Assembly: GCA_037974665.1 (NCBI GenBank)
Contig: CM075767.1
Coordinates: 87,818,644-87,882,643 of the forward strand
DNA length: 64,000 nucleotides
Source: Ehretia macrophylla
Taxonomy: Eukaryota > Streptophyta > Magnoliopsida > Boraginales > Ehretiaceae
Reading direction: 5' to 3'
Position numbers and translations under genes: made by a program. Below are positions 34,887-47,100 of this stretch, piece by piece (within the stretch, counting starts at the first letter, position 1; each line of letters opens with the position of its first letter). The notes beneath the pieces were generated by a model. The model saw only the letters and a program-made list of their open reading frames with translations, had not been told where the DNA came from and did no database searches.

Positions 34887-37800
34887 TGTCACGCCCCAAC
34901 CCGGCCTATAAAGGTTAGACTAGGGTGTGATCTAAACATTCAAGTCCTTTCACGTACTTAATCGTTCCAGGAGGTTTAGCACTTAACGTTTTATCCTAGA
35001 CTCTAAATTTTTTTAAAAAATCGGCAGTATAACAGCTGTAATTGGGCTCTTTGGTTTGACCTAGTTCTCTAAACGCCTCAAAATTTTACCATCTCAATTT
35101 CATTTCCAACTAAGATTACTATTTTACCATCAATTGAATTGCCTATTGGTTAATTCGACATCACGTTTGATTTATAACCTAGCACGATACTATATCTTGT
35201 TGGTTTATTTATCCTCATTACGAAAGTACCTGTTGATCTTAGCTTAATAGCGAGTACCTATTAAGATTGGATAAGTTCATTTACTTAGTCCTTAACTAGA
35301 GCATCATAACCTATGATAGATACTAGCAGATAATAAAAGCAAACGATCATAGTAGTGTCATGTCTAGCATCAGTCTACTTAATATAAGTACAAACCAAAA
35401 TTAGACCCCAAATTACAACGGGGGTCTTTTACATTAGCAACAAGCAACATAAAATAAATAGTCTTCAAGTAGCACAAAGTTCACAAGTAGCCACATTCAA
35501 GCAAAGCAAACAATGACAGGCAATCACTCCAGGGGTTCATCGTTAGGCACATTGTCCTCGGGTACCTGTACCTGTTCTTCTTCACCTGTGATGAAAAAGA
35601 GGGTGAGTCCTTATGAACTCAGCGAGGGGGAAAACGAGAAATACGTTTTGAAACTCATTTTCTGGTGCAATTATGAAAACTCTTTTTGAAAACATGTCAT
35701 GTATTACAAATAATAAGGTACGCAAATATATGAAACAAATCGAGTAACAGATACATTTACCAATCATTTCAAGGATACGGTGAGCATTTGCTCTCAATAT
35801 CAATTTCGATACAATTGTTGCGGCCGACTTCAATAATCCACTTATCGCTCCCGAAACCTATGACCCAACTCTCCGAGGGTGGAATGCCAAGTGAGAGAGG
35901 GAATTGCACCATGGTAGTCACGGTAGCACCGGCAAGCCCTATGCCGCCCGGCGTGCGTGAAACACTACCATGCCAAACTGAAAGGTTGCAACCTCGTATG
36001 CAATGCACATTTATAACATTTGACATATCACATTAGGAGGACAACAAAGTAGGTCGCCTCCGAGCAGTTATAAGATCGCACATTGTCAAGTAGTCAAACA
36101 AGGCACGATAAGACAAGTAATTTCACTTGAAAGGCATATAGAGCCATATGAACATTAAACGGGCAGCCATGTAACACATGCAAGTCAAGTCATATAACTC
36201 ATTTCGAAGTCCACGTAATCAAGTGATACGATTATTCAACATGCAACAACATCTACGTGGGTCTGGTTGCAAGAAAAGCTTATTTGACAACATGCAATGG
36301 TCAAAATCACATTTGAAGTTATAAGACATTTACGGGCAGCCCACTAAGCATATAATTTCCACACAATATCCAAATGATCAATACTTAGCAAAACTACCTA
36401 GTCATTAGGGTTTCCATTTCGTGTATATTCGTGCAATTTGAGCCTCAACCCAACTCAAAGTCAATCTCAAACCATGCATCATTTAATTCAACATCCTCAA
36501 ACATTCAAAACAGTCCACACAACATCCCGAAGCTACAATTCCAAGTGTTTAATTCAACAAGAGGAGTCACAACAATTTTTCTAAGTACAACGTTAAGTGA
36601 AACCCTTACTGCAATAGGCTGTTTTCTCACAATCAATAGGATAATCAAAAAATCTCCAAATCCAGTGAATAAGATTTCAAATTAAAGCTTAAGAAGTTAG
36701 CTAAAATCAGAAACAAACCTTGCATCAATTGGAGTTCGGGATCATTAGATATAGCCGAAACAGTGAAGTAGCACAAAACTGTCCAGATTTGCACACGTTT
36801 TAGAAATTGACGTTTTTGAGGTCCTTAGGGTCAGTTTTAGCCTTGGTCCATTTCTGACAAAATTTTCCAGAACTGAAAAATCTAGGTTTGTAACAAATTT
36901 CATGAATTTTGGACATCATTTACCAAGTCAAATATGGTTCGTTCCCCAAGGTCAGTGCATCTGCCAAAACCTGCTTCATTTTTCCAGATTTCCAGATTTG
37001 GTCACATTTTAAAGATTTGCCATTTTGAGGACCTTAGAATCAAAATTAGCTTCGGCCTATTTCTGGGAAAAATGTTCAAAACTGTCAAAAATAGTCATCT
37101 ACCAATTTTCATGCATTTTCAACATCATTTTCCTATTTAAACGTACCTCGAAACAGACTGCTCAGAGAGCTGTCAACAATTCGACTTCATCTAGCATCAT
37201 TTTCAAGCCAAGATCTTGCCATGCATGGTTGTTTAAGCTCATGAACGACCATACAACTCAAGTACAGAATCAAATACATACATTTATGAGCATGCATGTG
37301 AATTTTTGAAGAGTTTTCAAAAGGTTTTAGCCCTCACCTTAGCAATCAACCAAAAGATGCTCAAAAACCTTGTTGAAGCTCAAATCTTCTCTTTTCCTTT
37401 GCCTAGCCGAAATCCCAACTAGCTTTTCTCTATTTTTCCTAGCTTAGTGATCAATCTCTTAGCACATGCATGAGGTTAGAACATGAAGAAAAGAAATGGA
37501 TGCCAAGAAGCTTACCTAGGCCGAATAGAGTCTTCAATGCACATGCATGTGTGATTTTCACTTCCTAGCTAGCTCGGTTGAGGTTCTTTGCTTGTGGCTT
37601 GCTTGGTTTAGCTATGGTGTGAAGAAAAGAAGCTATGGAGGTAGAGAACTCAGCCAAGGTCGAGAATGAGAGAGGAAAATTGAGAGAGAAGTGAGAGAAG
37701 TTGAAGGAAAATGAGAGAATATGACAAAAGTGATGGCTTTGCAATTTCTTTGAGGAGCATGTCGGCATTGGGTAGTCCAATTTCAACATTTTGTGTCTTC

Positions 37801-38416
37801 AATGTGCAATTTGAAATTCCTGGGATGGGCAAAAGTGATGTGGCCGAAAATGGTGTGCAAATGGTAGGGTTTTTGAGCAATTTTTTAAGCATTTGTGTCA
37901 TAGTTTGTCTAAGCATGCATAGTTAATTGTATAATTGTTCAAACCTTGTGCAAACACCATGGTATGGTCGGCCAAGCTAGCTCCCAATCTGAATTTTTTG
38001 TCAACTTTTGATCATTATTTAATTGTGTCTTGAAAGTGCAAAAAGAATAAGGAATAAAGAATGAGAATGTCTAGCTTTTGGTGCAATTTTGTCTTCTAGT
38101 GAGTTGAATTAGGATTATTATATTGATAGTGGATTTTGTAGGATTGTTTAATAGTCTAGTGCTCCGTGAAAGATGCTTTCTTGATTAGCGTGAAGGCACA
38201 CTTTCCTAGGTCTAGGGCACGCACTACGAGGTACGACATGAACTACGAGACGAACGCACGTTCTTCAAGTAAATGCACGCAACCCTAAATGAATGCAATA
38301 ATTCAATGCATGGCACATATAATGAACACAATTCTTAAACCTAGGTCATGGCACGCATTCTTAGGTTAGAGCACACGAAGCGAGGTTTCGCACGCAAATC
38401 GGGGTCGGGCCTCACA
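34887..38416 (-). repeat. Element CE 3' LTR (family 1)
   Basis: 3.53 kb, from TGTCACGCCCCAACCC to GGGCCTCACA on the + strand. The next bases (TCCCCCACTCCTT, 38417-38429) are the polypurine tract read on the other strand, so this is the 3' LTR of a - strand element. It carries the donor-like site (37338/37337) and acceptor-like site (35586) of the candidate LTR intron. The acidic frame after the acceptor reads EEEQVQVPEDN... Confidence 0.93.
35586..37337 (-). other. Candidate LTR intron (family 1, CE 3' LTR)
   Basis: Read on the - strand: donor-like CTAAG|GTGAGGGC and acceptor-like TCTTTTTCATCACAG|GTGAAG. The spacing is 1752 nt. The 5' LTR has the equivalent at 52286-54062 (1777 nt). Splicing is inferred from sequence only. 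Confidence 0.48.
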
Positions 38417-38479
38417 TCCCCCACTCCTTAAAAGAATTTCATCCCGAAATTCAATATTACCTTGAAATAAAGTTGGATA
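38417..38479 (-). mobile_element. Element CE: 3' internal tail with polypurine tract
   Basis: On the - strand it reads TATCCAACTTTATTTCAAGG, then TGAATTTCGGGATGAAATTC, then AAGGAGTGGGGGA just before the LTR. It matches the end of the internal region of element B. At 38475-38480 the match stops and the nested LTR-like fragment F begins. The ATAC word fits both, so the exact border is uncertain. Confidence 0.82.
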
Positions 38480-39876
38480 CCCGAAACCGGCATGCATTTA
38501 ATGGCATTTGACTGCATTTAATTAAATGTATAATTAGTTAAATCATCTAATTTTCACTGTTCTGCTATTTCTTTTAGAAGAATTCAAAAAGATTTATATT
38601 AATTAATTAAAATATTATTACTTATTTCTAATAATTATAGTAATTGAATTTATTCTCTTGTGATTAATTAAGTGTCATCTTAAATGTTAGTGTTTAATTA
38701 TATTTGACTACGTGTTTATATTAACTTATTCATTTGTAACTTAATATTAACTTCATAATTCTTCAAAATATTCTAGAAATAGTTAAATTAATTATTTTAA
38801 ATGAATATTTATTACTTTGATTGTTTTGATTATTTTAATAATAGGTTTTGGTTGTGTTGCATTAAAATTACTCGGTTTTCAATTAAATGAGAAAAGTAAC
38901 TCCGAGCTGGGGTAAATTTTAAACGATTCTACTATTCTGCTTTTCAAAAATTATGGTTTTATGTTATTGCACATCATTTGATTAGCGATCATTTAATGAC
39001 CGTTCAATCGTGGTATTTCGAAAATGAGTGTTAGAGAAATATTTTTCGGACTTAATGGAAAATATATTTAGCTTAATTTAACTAGTTTTAGTTGTTTTTC
39101 ATTTAATTGCATTGTTTTAACTTGAATTAGATTTAATGGCATTAAAATAAGCTTATTTGACCATTTTTAACTAAAGCTTAATTTTGCAAATGACCAATAT
39201 ACCCTTGTCACCTTTTAAATAATAAAACAAGGCTAAAATCAAAAAACACAAAACCATAAATTCCCTTTTTGTCCCCCCCTTTGGCCGAAGCTCTCAAGAG
39301 AAAAAAAAAAGAAATTGTTTTGCGTTTTTCTTCTACAATTGCGTGTGGAATTGCTCGGGGGTCATGGCTCAGGTCCTTGCGGGTCTTGGTCTTCAATCTC
39401 TGTGAGGGTTTTCACGCTTTTGTGCATATTATATGAAATTTGATTTTTGATTCAAAATTTTAGATTTGATATTTAATGCGTTATAATGCTTGAAATTGAT
39501 TGGAAATGCTTCTTTATGGTTCATAGAGCATTGCTTGATAGTTATTTAGCAATTTTTACAGTTGAAACTACGTATTTGAAATTGGGGAAAAACAATGAAT
39601 AGTGAATTATGAATAGTAAACCCTAGAATTTCAGATTTTGATCCGAACTGCGATTGCTTGATTTGGATAGGTGTCATTAGTGATAGAAAGATAAAAATGT
39701 GCGATAAAAATGGATCGGCCTTTGTTAAAATTGGAAATTAGACAAAGAAACGAAAAGGGGTCGTTTGACCAAAAGTTGACCGCGCTCGAATTGAGTTGGG
39801 GGTTTTGCAATTGAGGGTATGGAAGCACTTTTGGCGCTGTTGTGGCATTGATTGAATAATCGGTTAGCATCGCTGT
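38480..39876 (+). mobile_element. LTR-like fragment F, left part
   Basis: The start (ATACCCGAAACCGGCATGC) resembles the family-2 LTR start (TGTAATACCCGAGCCCGG). Further right it shares features with that LTR, such as TGAATAGTAAA, AAGGGGTCGTTTGACC and TGGAAGCACTTTTGG. It is A/T-rich in its first half and has no supported gene. It is cut at GCATCGCTGT by element D. The best reading is the first part of an LTR of a related chromovirus family, inserted into element CE before D arrived. Confidence 0.65.
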
Positions 39877-42159
39877 TGTAATACCCGAGCCCGGAATGTG
39901 AAAATGCCTTGTTTATTATTTTAAAAATTATATTTCCTTAAATTCTTTGTGAATTAATTGTTACTTTCTCGCCGTCGCAACGTGCATTGCATTTCAGGAG
40001 CGATAGCTAGAGAACGATTTCCAGTCCTCAGCAAATAGTGAAACTAGTATTTAGATGACTTAAATTTTATATTTTAAATGTTGCTAGCTTTAATTGACCT
40101 TACCTTAGCTAAAACGGCTTTAAAACGCACAAAATAGGGCCCTTTGACCAAGACTTAAGTTGTTTGACCTTGGACCTTTGACTTGTTGACCATTTAACAC
40201 TTATAAGCTAAAATAACTAAGCAAAATAAAAAGAAAAACAGCAGCAAAACAGGAGAGCAGGCCGTGAGCTTCATTGAGGAAAAAAAAAAAACCTTTCAAC
40301 TTCCAATCGATCAATCTTCGCGAGAGCTCGTGCGGGGTGATTTCCGAGGCAACCAACGTTGTTTTCCTAGTGACTAGGAGTACCTAAGGTGAGGGAAGCA
40401 TGTTATTTGCGCATTTATACGTTGTGTATGTTAACTTTGTCAATTTTTAGATTTATCCGTAGATCGTTATTTAAAGCGATTTGATGCTTCTAGAATGTTC
40501 CTTGGCATTTGTAGAACATGTATTTATAGCTTCGTAACATTTTCTGCGGTTAAATGTTGTGATTGCAATTTAAATTGATCAATGAATAGTAATTTGTGAA
40601 TAGTAAAACCTTGAAACGTTGAAGTTGCGCTGTTATGCTTTCTGTTGATGTAGAAATGTGCTAGGTACGCTAGAATGCTAAAATGTGTGGTTTGTTTGGG
40701 TTGCGTAGTGGAAAAAACGAGAATTAAGCCTTTGGGAAAGTCGGGGTCGTTTAGGTCGGCTTTAGCGTTTTCTCGTTTTGCGTGTTGGCATTGCTTCGGG
40801 AAGCCATGGAAGCACTTTTGGTGCAATTATGGCGTTGGTTGGGTGTTTGGTTGTTATAGTTGTAGTTCAAACGAGAAAGGGGAAAATCGGGGCTTTGCGC
40901 GAGTTCTAGGGTAAAGTAAGGTTTCGGGGTCTTTAGACGTGCCTTATGGTGACCTAGGAGGGTTGGCGAAGTCGGTTTCCAGAACTCGTAGCTCGTTTGG
41001 AAATGGTAGCGTTTTGATAGTTGGGGCCGATTTGTGTTTTTGTGTGTTTTCTTGTCTTTATGTTTATAGAATGCTTAGAATTACTTGGAATACTTGTTTG
41101 AGTTGTTTTGGATTGAATTGCTTATCAAATTGCTGCTATTGCGTGCGAGAGTAACCTACTTTGTTATTCTCCCACGTGTGTCTTTATCGCTTGTTTATCG
41201 TCTTGTATCGAGTCTTGCATTGCATAGTGTCTCGCACGTGAGTGATGGGCCTCTCTGGGTAGCCTTGGGTTGCTAGTGTTGGTTGCTCTAGCTCCGCTGC
41301 TATTCCCTTTCTCGCTTGGGTTGCCTCCCAGGGAGATTTGGGTCGTAGGTTGATGGATACTTCCGGGGTATTCCAAACTGGTGTTATAAGGTAGTTTGGG
41401 CCGGCGCGTCGTCATCGAATTCGTGTTTGAAAGTTGCTCGTGAAAAGAGTATCGTATCCTTTGAATGAGTGTTTGCCGCTTTAAATACTTGCCTTGCTTT
41501 ATTGTTGGCTTTGGTTGTATCTTTATATGATTTGTATGTATTGCTTGGCTAATTGCATTGCATACTCCTCTCATCTCCGTCCTCGAGACCAATTGCCCTC
41601 GCTGAGCAATAGTTTTTGCTCATTCCTCTCTATACTATGTTTTTACAGGAGTAGTTGAAGCAGACCCTCTCGAGGTAATAGAGGAGGAGGAGCAGGTGGA
41701 GGTGTTTCCGTGATAGCACTTCTCTGCTTTGCTGGTGGTTGGTTACCAGTTTTGTGCGAACCTTGCTTGTTATGTATATTGCGTGGAGGTCGCTTAATTT
41801 TGAGGCTTGTAGCCTTGTATATATTTTCTAGTTTGAGACCTCTACGGTCTTATGTTGTATAAGTTGGAAGAATGTAATGTTGTAACTTATACTCGGATGA
41901 CTAGTGAAGAAATGCATGCTAATAGCTAATGGTTTAGTGGCATAAATACCTGTGTAGTATGCATGGCATTTTTGGTTTGGAAAGTTGGATAATAAGAAAT
42001 GTATGTTTTATAGAAAGTTGGCTTGTTTTGATTATTATATGGCTTTCGCAAGTGTTATATTGATTTTAGGGTTTTCGGATCGTCCGCGGTACAGAGGAGA
42101 CTCCGTCCGTGTGTCGGGTCCGGGCTTGGCCTTTTGCGGGGTCGGGTCGGGGCGTGACA
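39877..42159 (+). repeat. Element D LTR1 (family 2)
   Basis: 2283 bp, TGTAATACCCGAGCCCGG to GGGGCGTGACA. It holds a TATA-like CTTATAAGC near 40200, the donor-like CTAAG|GTGAGGG (40388/40389), the block CTTTCTCGCTTGGG / GGGTCGTAGG shared with family 1 (41309-41350), the acceptor-like TGTTTTTACAG (ends 41648) and a short acidic frame ending about 41714. The antisense frame at 41164-41592 is not supported as a gene. Confidence 0.93.
40389..41648 (+). other. Candidate LTR intron (family 2, D LTR1)
   Basis: The donor-like edge is GTACCTAAG|GTGAGGG and the acceptor-like edge is CTATGTTTTTACAG|GAG, with 1260 nt between. D LTR2 has the same pair at 47612-48871 (1260 nt) and the solo LTR at 56761-58033 on the - strand (1273 nt). 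Downstream an acidic frame (VVEADPLEVIEEEEQ...) ends in a stop and is kept in all three. Splicing is inferred only. Confidence 0.52.
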
Positions 42160-42167
42160 TCTTTAGG

Positions 42168-42180
42168 TGGTATCAGAGCC
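42168..42180 (+). other. Primer-binding site, initiator tRNA-Met type (element D)
   Basis: TGGTATCAGAGCC lies eight bases after the LTR1 end and matches the complement of the plant initiator tRNA-Met 3' end. Confidence 0.92.
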
Positions 42181-42472
42181 AGGTTAGTCTTGCATGAGCC
42201 GGGATATGATTCTCGGTCTGTGGGGTAAAGGTCTAAAATGCTAAAGTGTTTATGTATGATTGCTAAGTGAAAAGAAAATGTTATAGCATGACTTTGTGAA
42301 CTTGGAATGTTTAAGTGTTTAAGTGAAATAGTTTGGCAAGTTGAACTTGTCTTATGTGAATTGTGTGATAGAATATTGGATTGTTATTGACTTGAGTGTT
42401 ATCTAATCTTATGTGCTATATTTCTGTCTATAAACTGCTTTTAAATGTTGCCAGCTATTGTGAGTTGCTACT

Positions 42473-43545
42473 ATGCCGCCACGTCGTGGTACTCAAGGTA
42501 TAGGATCGGATGAAGAGGCAGCAGAACAGGGTCAACAGCCGTTGCCTGAGCAGTTTATGGCTACCATGACTACTGCAGTAGACCGGATCACACAGGTACT
42601 ACATGAGCAGAGGCAGGACCGGATTAATCCCCAGGGTAATCAAGCTAATCCTGGTGGACAGGGGTACAGAGTTGAGAATAATCAGTTAGAGAAATTTCTG
42701 AGGCACGAGCCGGGAAAGTTCTTCGGAGAGCCTGATGATGAGGCGGCCGAGAGATGGATTAACCGTGTCGAGAAAATTTTCACTGCTTTGAGGTACACCG
42801 ATGAGGCAAGAATAGACTATGCGTCATTCTTATTTGAGGGTGATGCAGAGCAGTGGTGGAATACTGTTAGGTTGAGGTGGGATTGTGAGGATGTTCCACA
42901 CTTATGGGATGATTTTGTAAGTGAGTTCCGGGACAAATATATTCCTGAGATGGCTATGGAGAGGAGGGAAGATGAGTTTGTGGCCCTGAAGCAGGGAAAA
43001 ATGACTGTTGCTCAGTACGAGGCTAGGTTTGTTAGCCTGTCGAGGTATATGCCCGAATTGGTACGGCCGGTTAGGAGGATGATTCATAGGTTTGTCCGTG
43101 GGCTGAGAATGGACATACAGTTGCATTTGACTGGGCAGACCTACACTACTTTTACCGAGGCATTTCAGGCAGCCTCGAAGTTTGAGAAACGGAAGGCTGA
43201 GATGTTAGCTGAGAGCAGTCAGCCGAATAAGAAGCAGTATTTGGGCCAGAGCAGCCAGAGTTAGCCGAGGCAGTATCAGGCTTCTACACAGGTTCCTCAG
43301 CAGCGTCCGTATCAGCCACAGCAGCAGATTCAGGCTAGAGCAGCTGTGACTAGACCTCAGCAGGGAGGTACAGTTCCTACCCCTGCCAGAGCCCCAGCAC
43401 CTACAGGAAACACTGCGGTTAGGCAAAATCAGCAGTGTAATTATTGTAATCGGTCAGGGCATATTGAGGCTAACTGCTGGAGGAAGAGTGGTAAATGTAC
43501 GGGTTGTGGCGGTGATGATCATAGGGTGAGAGATTGCCCTAAGTA
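42473..43545 (+). pseudogene. Element D gag region with two CCHC knuckles
   Basis: It starts MPPRRGTQGIGSDEEA and contains the gag core (FLRHEPGKFFGEPDDEAAERWINR...GDAEQWWNTV). At about 43436-43540 there are two knuckle words (CNYCNRSGHIEANC and CTGCGGDDHRVRDC) in a Q/P-rich context. In the family it forms the particle shell and binds RNA. It is a fossil copy. Confidence 0.9.
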
Positions 43546-43619
43546 TAATAATGTTCAGGGTCGTGGTGGAGGCCAAGGTGTTCAGAATAGGGCTGCAGGT
43601 GCACGTCCAGCACAGAGAG

Positions 43620-46600
43620 TTCAGGCTAGGGTCTTTGCACTAGATGCAGAGGAGCTGCCCGATAATACAGCTATAGTGGAAGGTACCTTTCTTCTCAATA
43701 CTCAGCCAGTTAAAGTTTTGATTGATCCTGGAGCTACACATTCGTTTATAACTCCTGCATGTGCACGATCTGTGAATGTTTGCATTGATAAATTGCCTCA
43801 TGAAGTTGAAGTTAGTACTCCTTTGGGTGCAAAATTTGTTACTGAGTCTATTTGCAAATCTTGTGATATATGTATTGAGAACCGTAAATTTCCTGCTGAT
43901 TTAATTATATTACCATTCCGTGACTTTGAAATCATTTTGGGAATGGACTGGTTGGGAAAGTATTATGCTCAGTTGGATTGTAGAACAAAGGTCGTTTATC
44001 TTAAGGTTCCTGACCTACCGGTACTAGAGATTGTTGGGAACTGTAGGGCTGCCTGCATTCCACTTTTATCAGCGATCAAGACTTCTAAGTTGTTGAATAG
44101 GGGTTGTGAAGCTTACTTAGCCTATTTGATCAATCAGCCTGCTGATAAGTTGAATTTGAATGAGGTTCCGATTGTTAGAGACTTCCCTGGTGTATTTCCC
44201 GAGGAATTACCAGGTTTACCACCGAATAGGGAGATTGAGTTCGTGACTGATCTTGTGCCAGGCACTGCGCCAATTTCTTGGAGTCCTTATAGAATGGCAT
44301 CGGCTGAACTTTAGGAGTTAAAAATTCAGCTTCAGAATTTGCTTGAGAAAGGGTTTATACAACCTAGTTCTTCGCCGTGGGGTGCGCCTGTGTTGTTTGT
44401 GAGAAAGAAAGATGGCATGCTACGGTTATGCATTGATTACAGGGGACTTAATCAAGTCACGATTAAGAATAAATACCCCTTGCCGTTGATTGAAGTATTG
44501 TTTGACCAGTTGTAGGGTGCGAGTGTTTACTCCAAAGTTGACTTGAGGCAGGGCTACTATCAACTTAGAATTCGGAGTGACGATATACCAAAGACGGCAT
44601 TCAGGACTAGATATGGCCACTATGAGTTTGTTGTGTTGCCGTTTGGATTGATGAATGCACCAGCCGCATTCATGGACTTGATGCAGAGGGTTTTTCGGCC
44701 TTACCTTGATCAGTTTGTCGTGATCTTTATTGATGACATTTTAGTGTATTCGAAGAACGAGGCTGAACATGAGCAACACTTGAGGATTGTGCTTCAGACT
44801 TTGCAGGAAAACAAGCTTTTTGCTAAATTCAGCAAGTGTGAGTTCTGGTTGAATCAGATATCTTTTCTAGGCCATATCATTTCAGATCGAGCAATTTCAG
44901 TGGACCCAGCTAAGATTGAAGTTGTTTCATCTTGGAAGATACCTGAGACGGTGTCAGAGATTCAGAGTTTTCTTGGATTGGCAGGTTACTACCGGAGATT
45001 TGTTAAAGACTTTTCTAAAATTTCTGGACCTTTGAGCTAGTTGACTCGGAAGAAAGTTGCTTACAACTGGGATGCCAAGTGTGAATCCAGTTTCCAAGAA
45101 TTGAAGAAGAGACTAACTACAACTCCTATACTAGCTTTACCTGAGGGAACAGAGAACTTCGTTGTCTACAGTGATGCATCTAAAGAAGGATTGGGCTGTG
45201 TTTTAATGCAGAATGGTAAGGTGATTGCCTATGCTTCTAGGAAATTGAAACCTTATGAAGTCAATTACCCTACACATGATCTTGAGTTAGCTGCAGTTGT
45301 ATTTGCATTGAAGAAGTGGCGTCACTACTTGTGGGGTTGCAGATTTGAAATATTTACTGACCACAAGAGTCTCAAGTATTTGTTTTCACATAATGATCTA
45401 AATATGAGGCAGCAGAGATGGCTAGAGTTATTGGGTGGTTATAACTGTTCTATTAACTATGTGCCAGGTAAGGCAAATGTTGTTGCTGATGCTTTGAGCC
45501 GAAAGGCTACTGTTGCAAGCTTGATTATCAAGGACTGGGAGACTTTGGAAGAAATTTGTTCATGGAAACCAGAAGCTACTGAGGTGGGGATTCGATTTGC
45601 TAGTTTACAGATTCAGTCAGGATTGCTAGCACAGATCAGAGAGGCTCAGAAGACTGATCCTCACATCTTGAAGATCCAAGAAAAATCAAAAGGGGGAGAG
45701 TCGGAGTTTAAATTACATACAGATGGCATCTTCAGATTCAGGTATAGAGTATGTGTTCCTGATGATCCGACTTTGAAGAATGAGATCCTGTCCGAGCCAC
45801 ATAATTCGAGGTATACGATTCACCCGGGCAGTACAAAAATGTATTGAGATTTGAAGCAACACTTCTGGTGGAACAATATGAAGAAGGAGATTGCTGGGTA
45901 TGTATCCAGATGTTTGACTTGTCAGAGGGTTAAAGTTGAGCATTAGAGGCCAGCTGGACTTCTACAGCCATTGTCAATTCCGCAGTGGAAGTGGGTACAT
46001 ATTACAATGGACCTTGTGACCGATCTTCCTAGATCTCCGAGAGGATGTGATTCTGTTTGGGTTGTTGTGGACCGCTTGACTAAAGTTACGCATTTTATTC
46101 CCGTAAACAAACAGGATAGCCTTGATAAGCTAGCTGAATTGTATGTTGCTAACATTGTGAGATTGCATGGAGTACCACAGAGTATAGTGTCAGATAGGGA
46201 TCCCAGATTCAGATCTCGTTTTTGGCAGAAGTTGCAAGAGGCCATGGGAACTAAGTTGAGCTTCAGTACTGCTTATCATCCGCAAACTGATGGCCAGTCT
46301 GAGAGAACCATCAGGATCTTGGAAGACATGCTTCGGGCATGTGTGCTTGACTTTGGGAAGAATTGGGATAAGTTTTTGCCTTTAGCGGAGTTCGCCTACA
46401 ACAATAGTTATCAATCTACTATAGGTATGGCTCCCTACGAGGCGTTGTATGGTCGTAAATGCAGATCCCCATTATATTGGGAAGAGGTTGAAGAGATGAG
46501 AACAGTTGATCCGACTGTGTTACCTGAGATGATTAAGATGGTAGATAATGTTCACCTTATTCGCCAGCGTATGCTTACAGCTCAGAGTCGTCAGAAGAGT

Positions 46601-47060
46601 TATGCGGATAAGCACCGTCGGGATCTTGAGTTTGATTTGGGAGATTGGGTGTTTCTTAAGATTTCTCCACGGAAGGGATTGATTCGGCACGGTAAGAGCG
46701 GGAAGCTTAGTCCCAGGTATGTGGGTCCGTATGAGATCACCGAAAAGGTAGGTCCTTTGGCTTATCGATTAGCTTTGCCTCCGAGCTTGTCGAGACTGCA
46801 CGATGTGTTCCACGTGTCTATGCTGAAGAAGTATCATCCAGACCCTTCACATGTACTTGAACCAGAGCCTTTGCAGATTGAAGAAAAGTTGTCTTATGAA
46901 GAGAAACCGATTATAATTGTGGATCGGAAGATTCAGGAGCTTCGCGGAAAGAGTATTCCGTTAGTAAAGGTTCTGTGGAATCATCATGGGTTTGAGGAAA
47001 CGACTTGGGAAAGAGAGGACCAAGTTCGGGATTAGTATCCGGAGTTGTTTGTTGACCAGG
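43620..47060 (+). pseudogene. Element D pol: protease, RT, RNase H, integrase, chromodomain-like tail
   Basis: Recognised parts in order: retropepsin-like protease (about 43650-43960, THSFITPAC nearby), reverse transcriptase (about 44220-44990, with [12 protein letters not shown] and [12 protein letters not shown]), RNase H (about 45070-45510, [12 protein letters not shown] ... VADALSRKA), integrase (about 45780-46660, zinc-binding CLTCQRVKVEH, then [13 protein letters not shown] and [13 protein letters not shown]), and a tail with [12 protein letters not shown] and [16 protein letters not shown], the chromodomain-like end typical of chromoviruses. The integrase stretch 45971-47035 stays open. 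The region as a whole is broken in several places. Confidence 0.9.
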
Positions 47061-47100
47061 TAAGAATTGCGTGGGCGCAATTGTTTTAACGGGGAGAGGG

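Noticed and set aside
36431-37309. Short frames in the CE LTR (for example 36431-36685 and 37025-37309)
   Set aside because: They lie inside the LTR, are not kept in all sister LTRs and encode no known domain.
39208-39396. Small antisense frame in fragment F near a poly-A stretch
   Set aside because: A low-complexity frame inside an LTR-like sequence, with no support.
41164-41592. 142-codon antisense frame in the D LTR, repeated at 48387-48815
   Set aside because: It is present only because the LTR is duplicated. It is cut in the solo LTR and has no recognisable domain.
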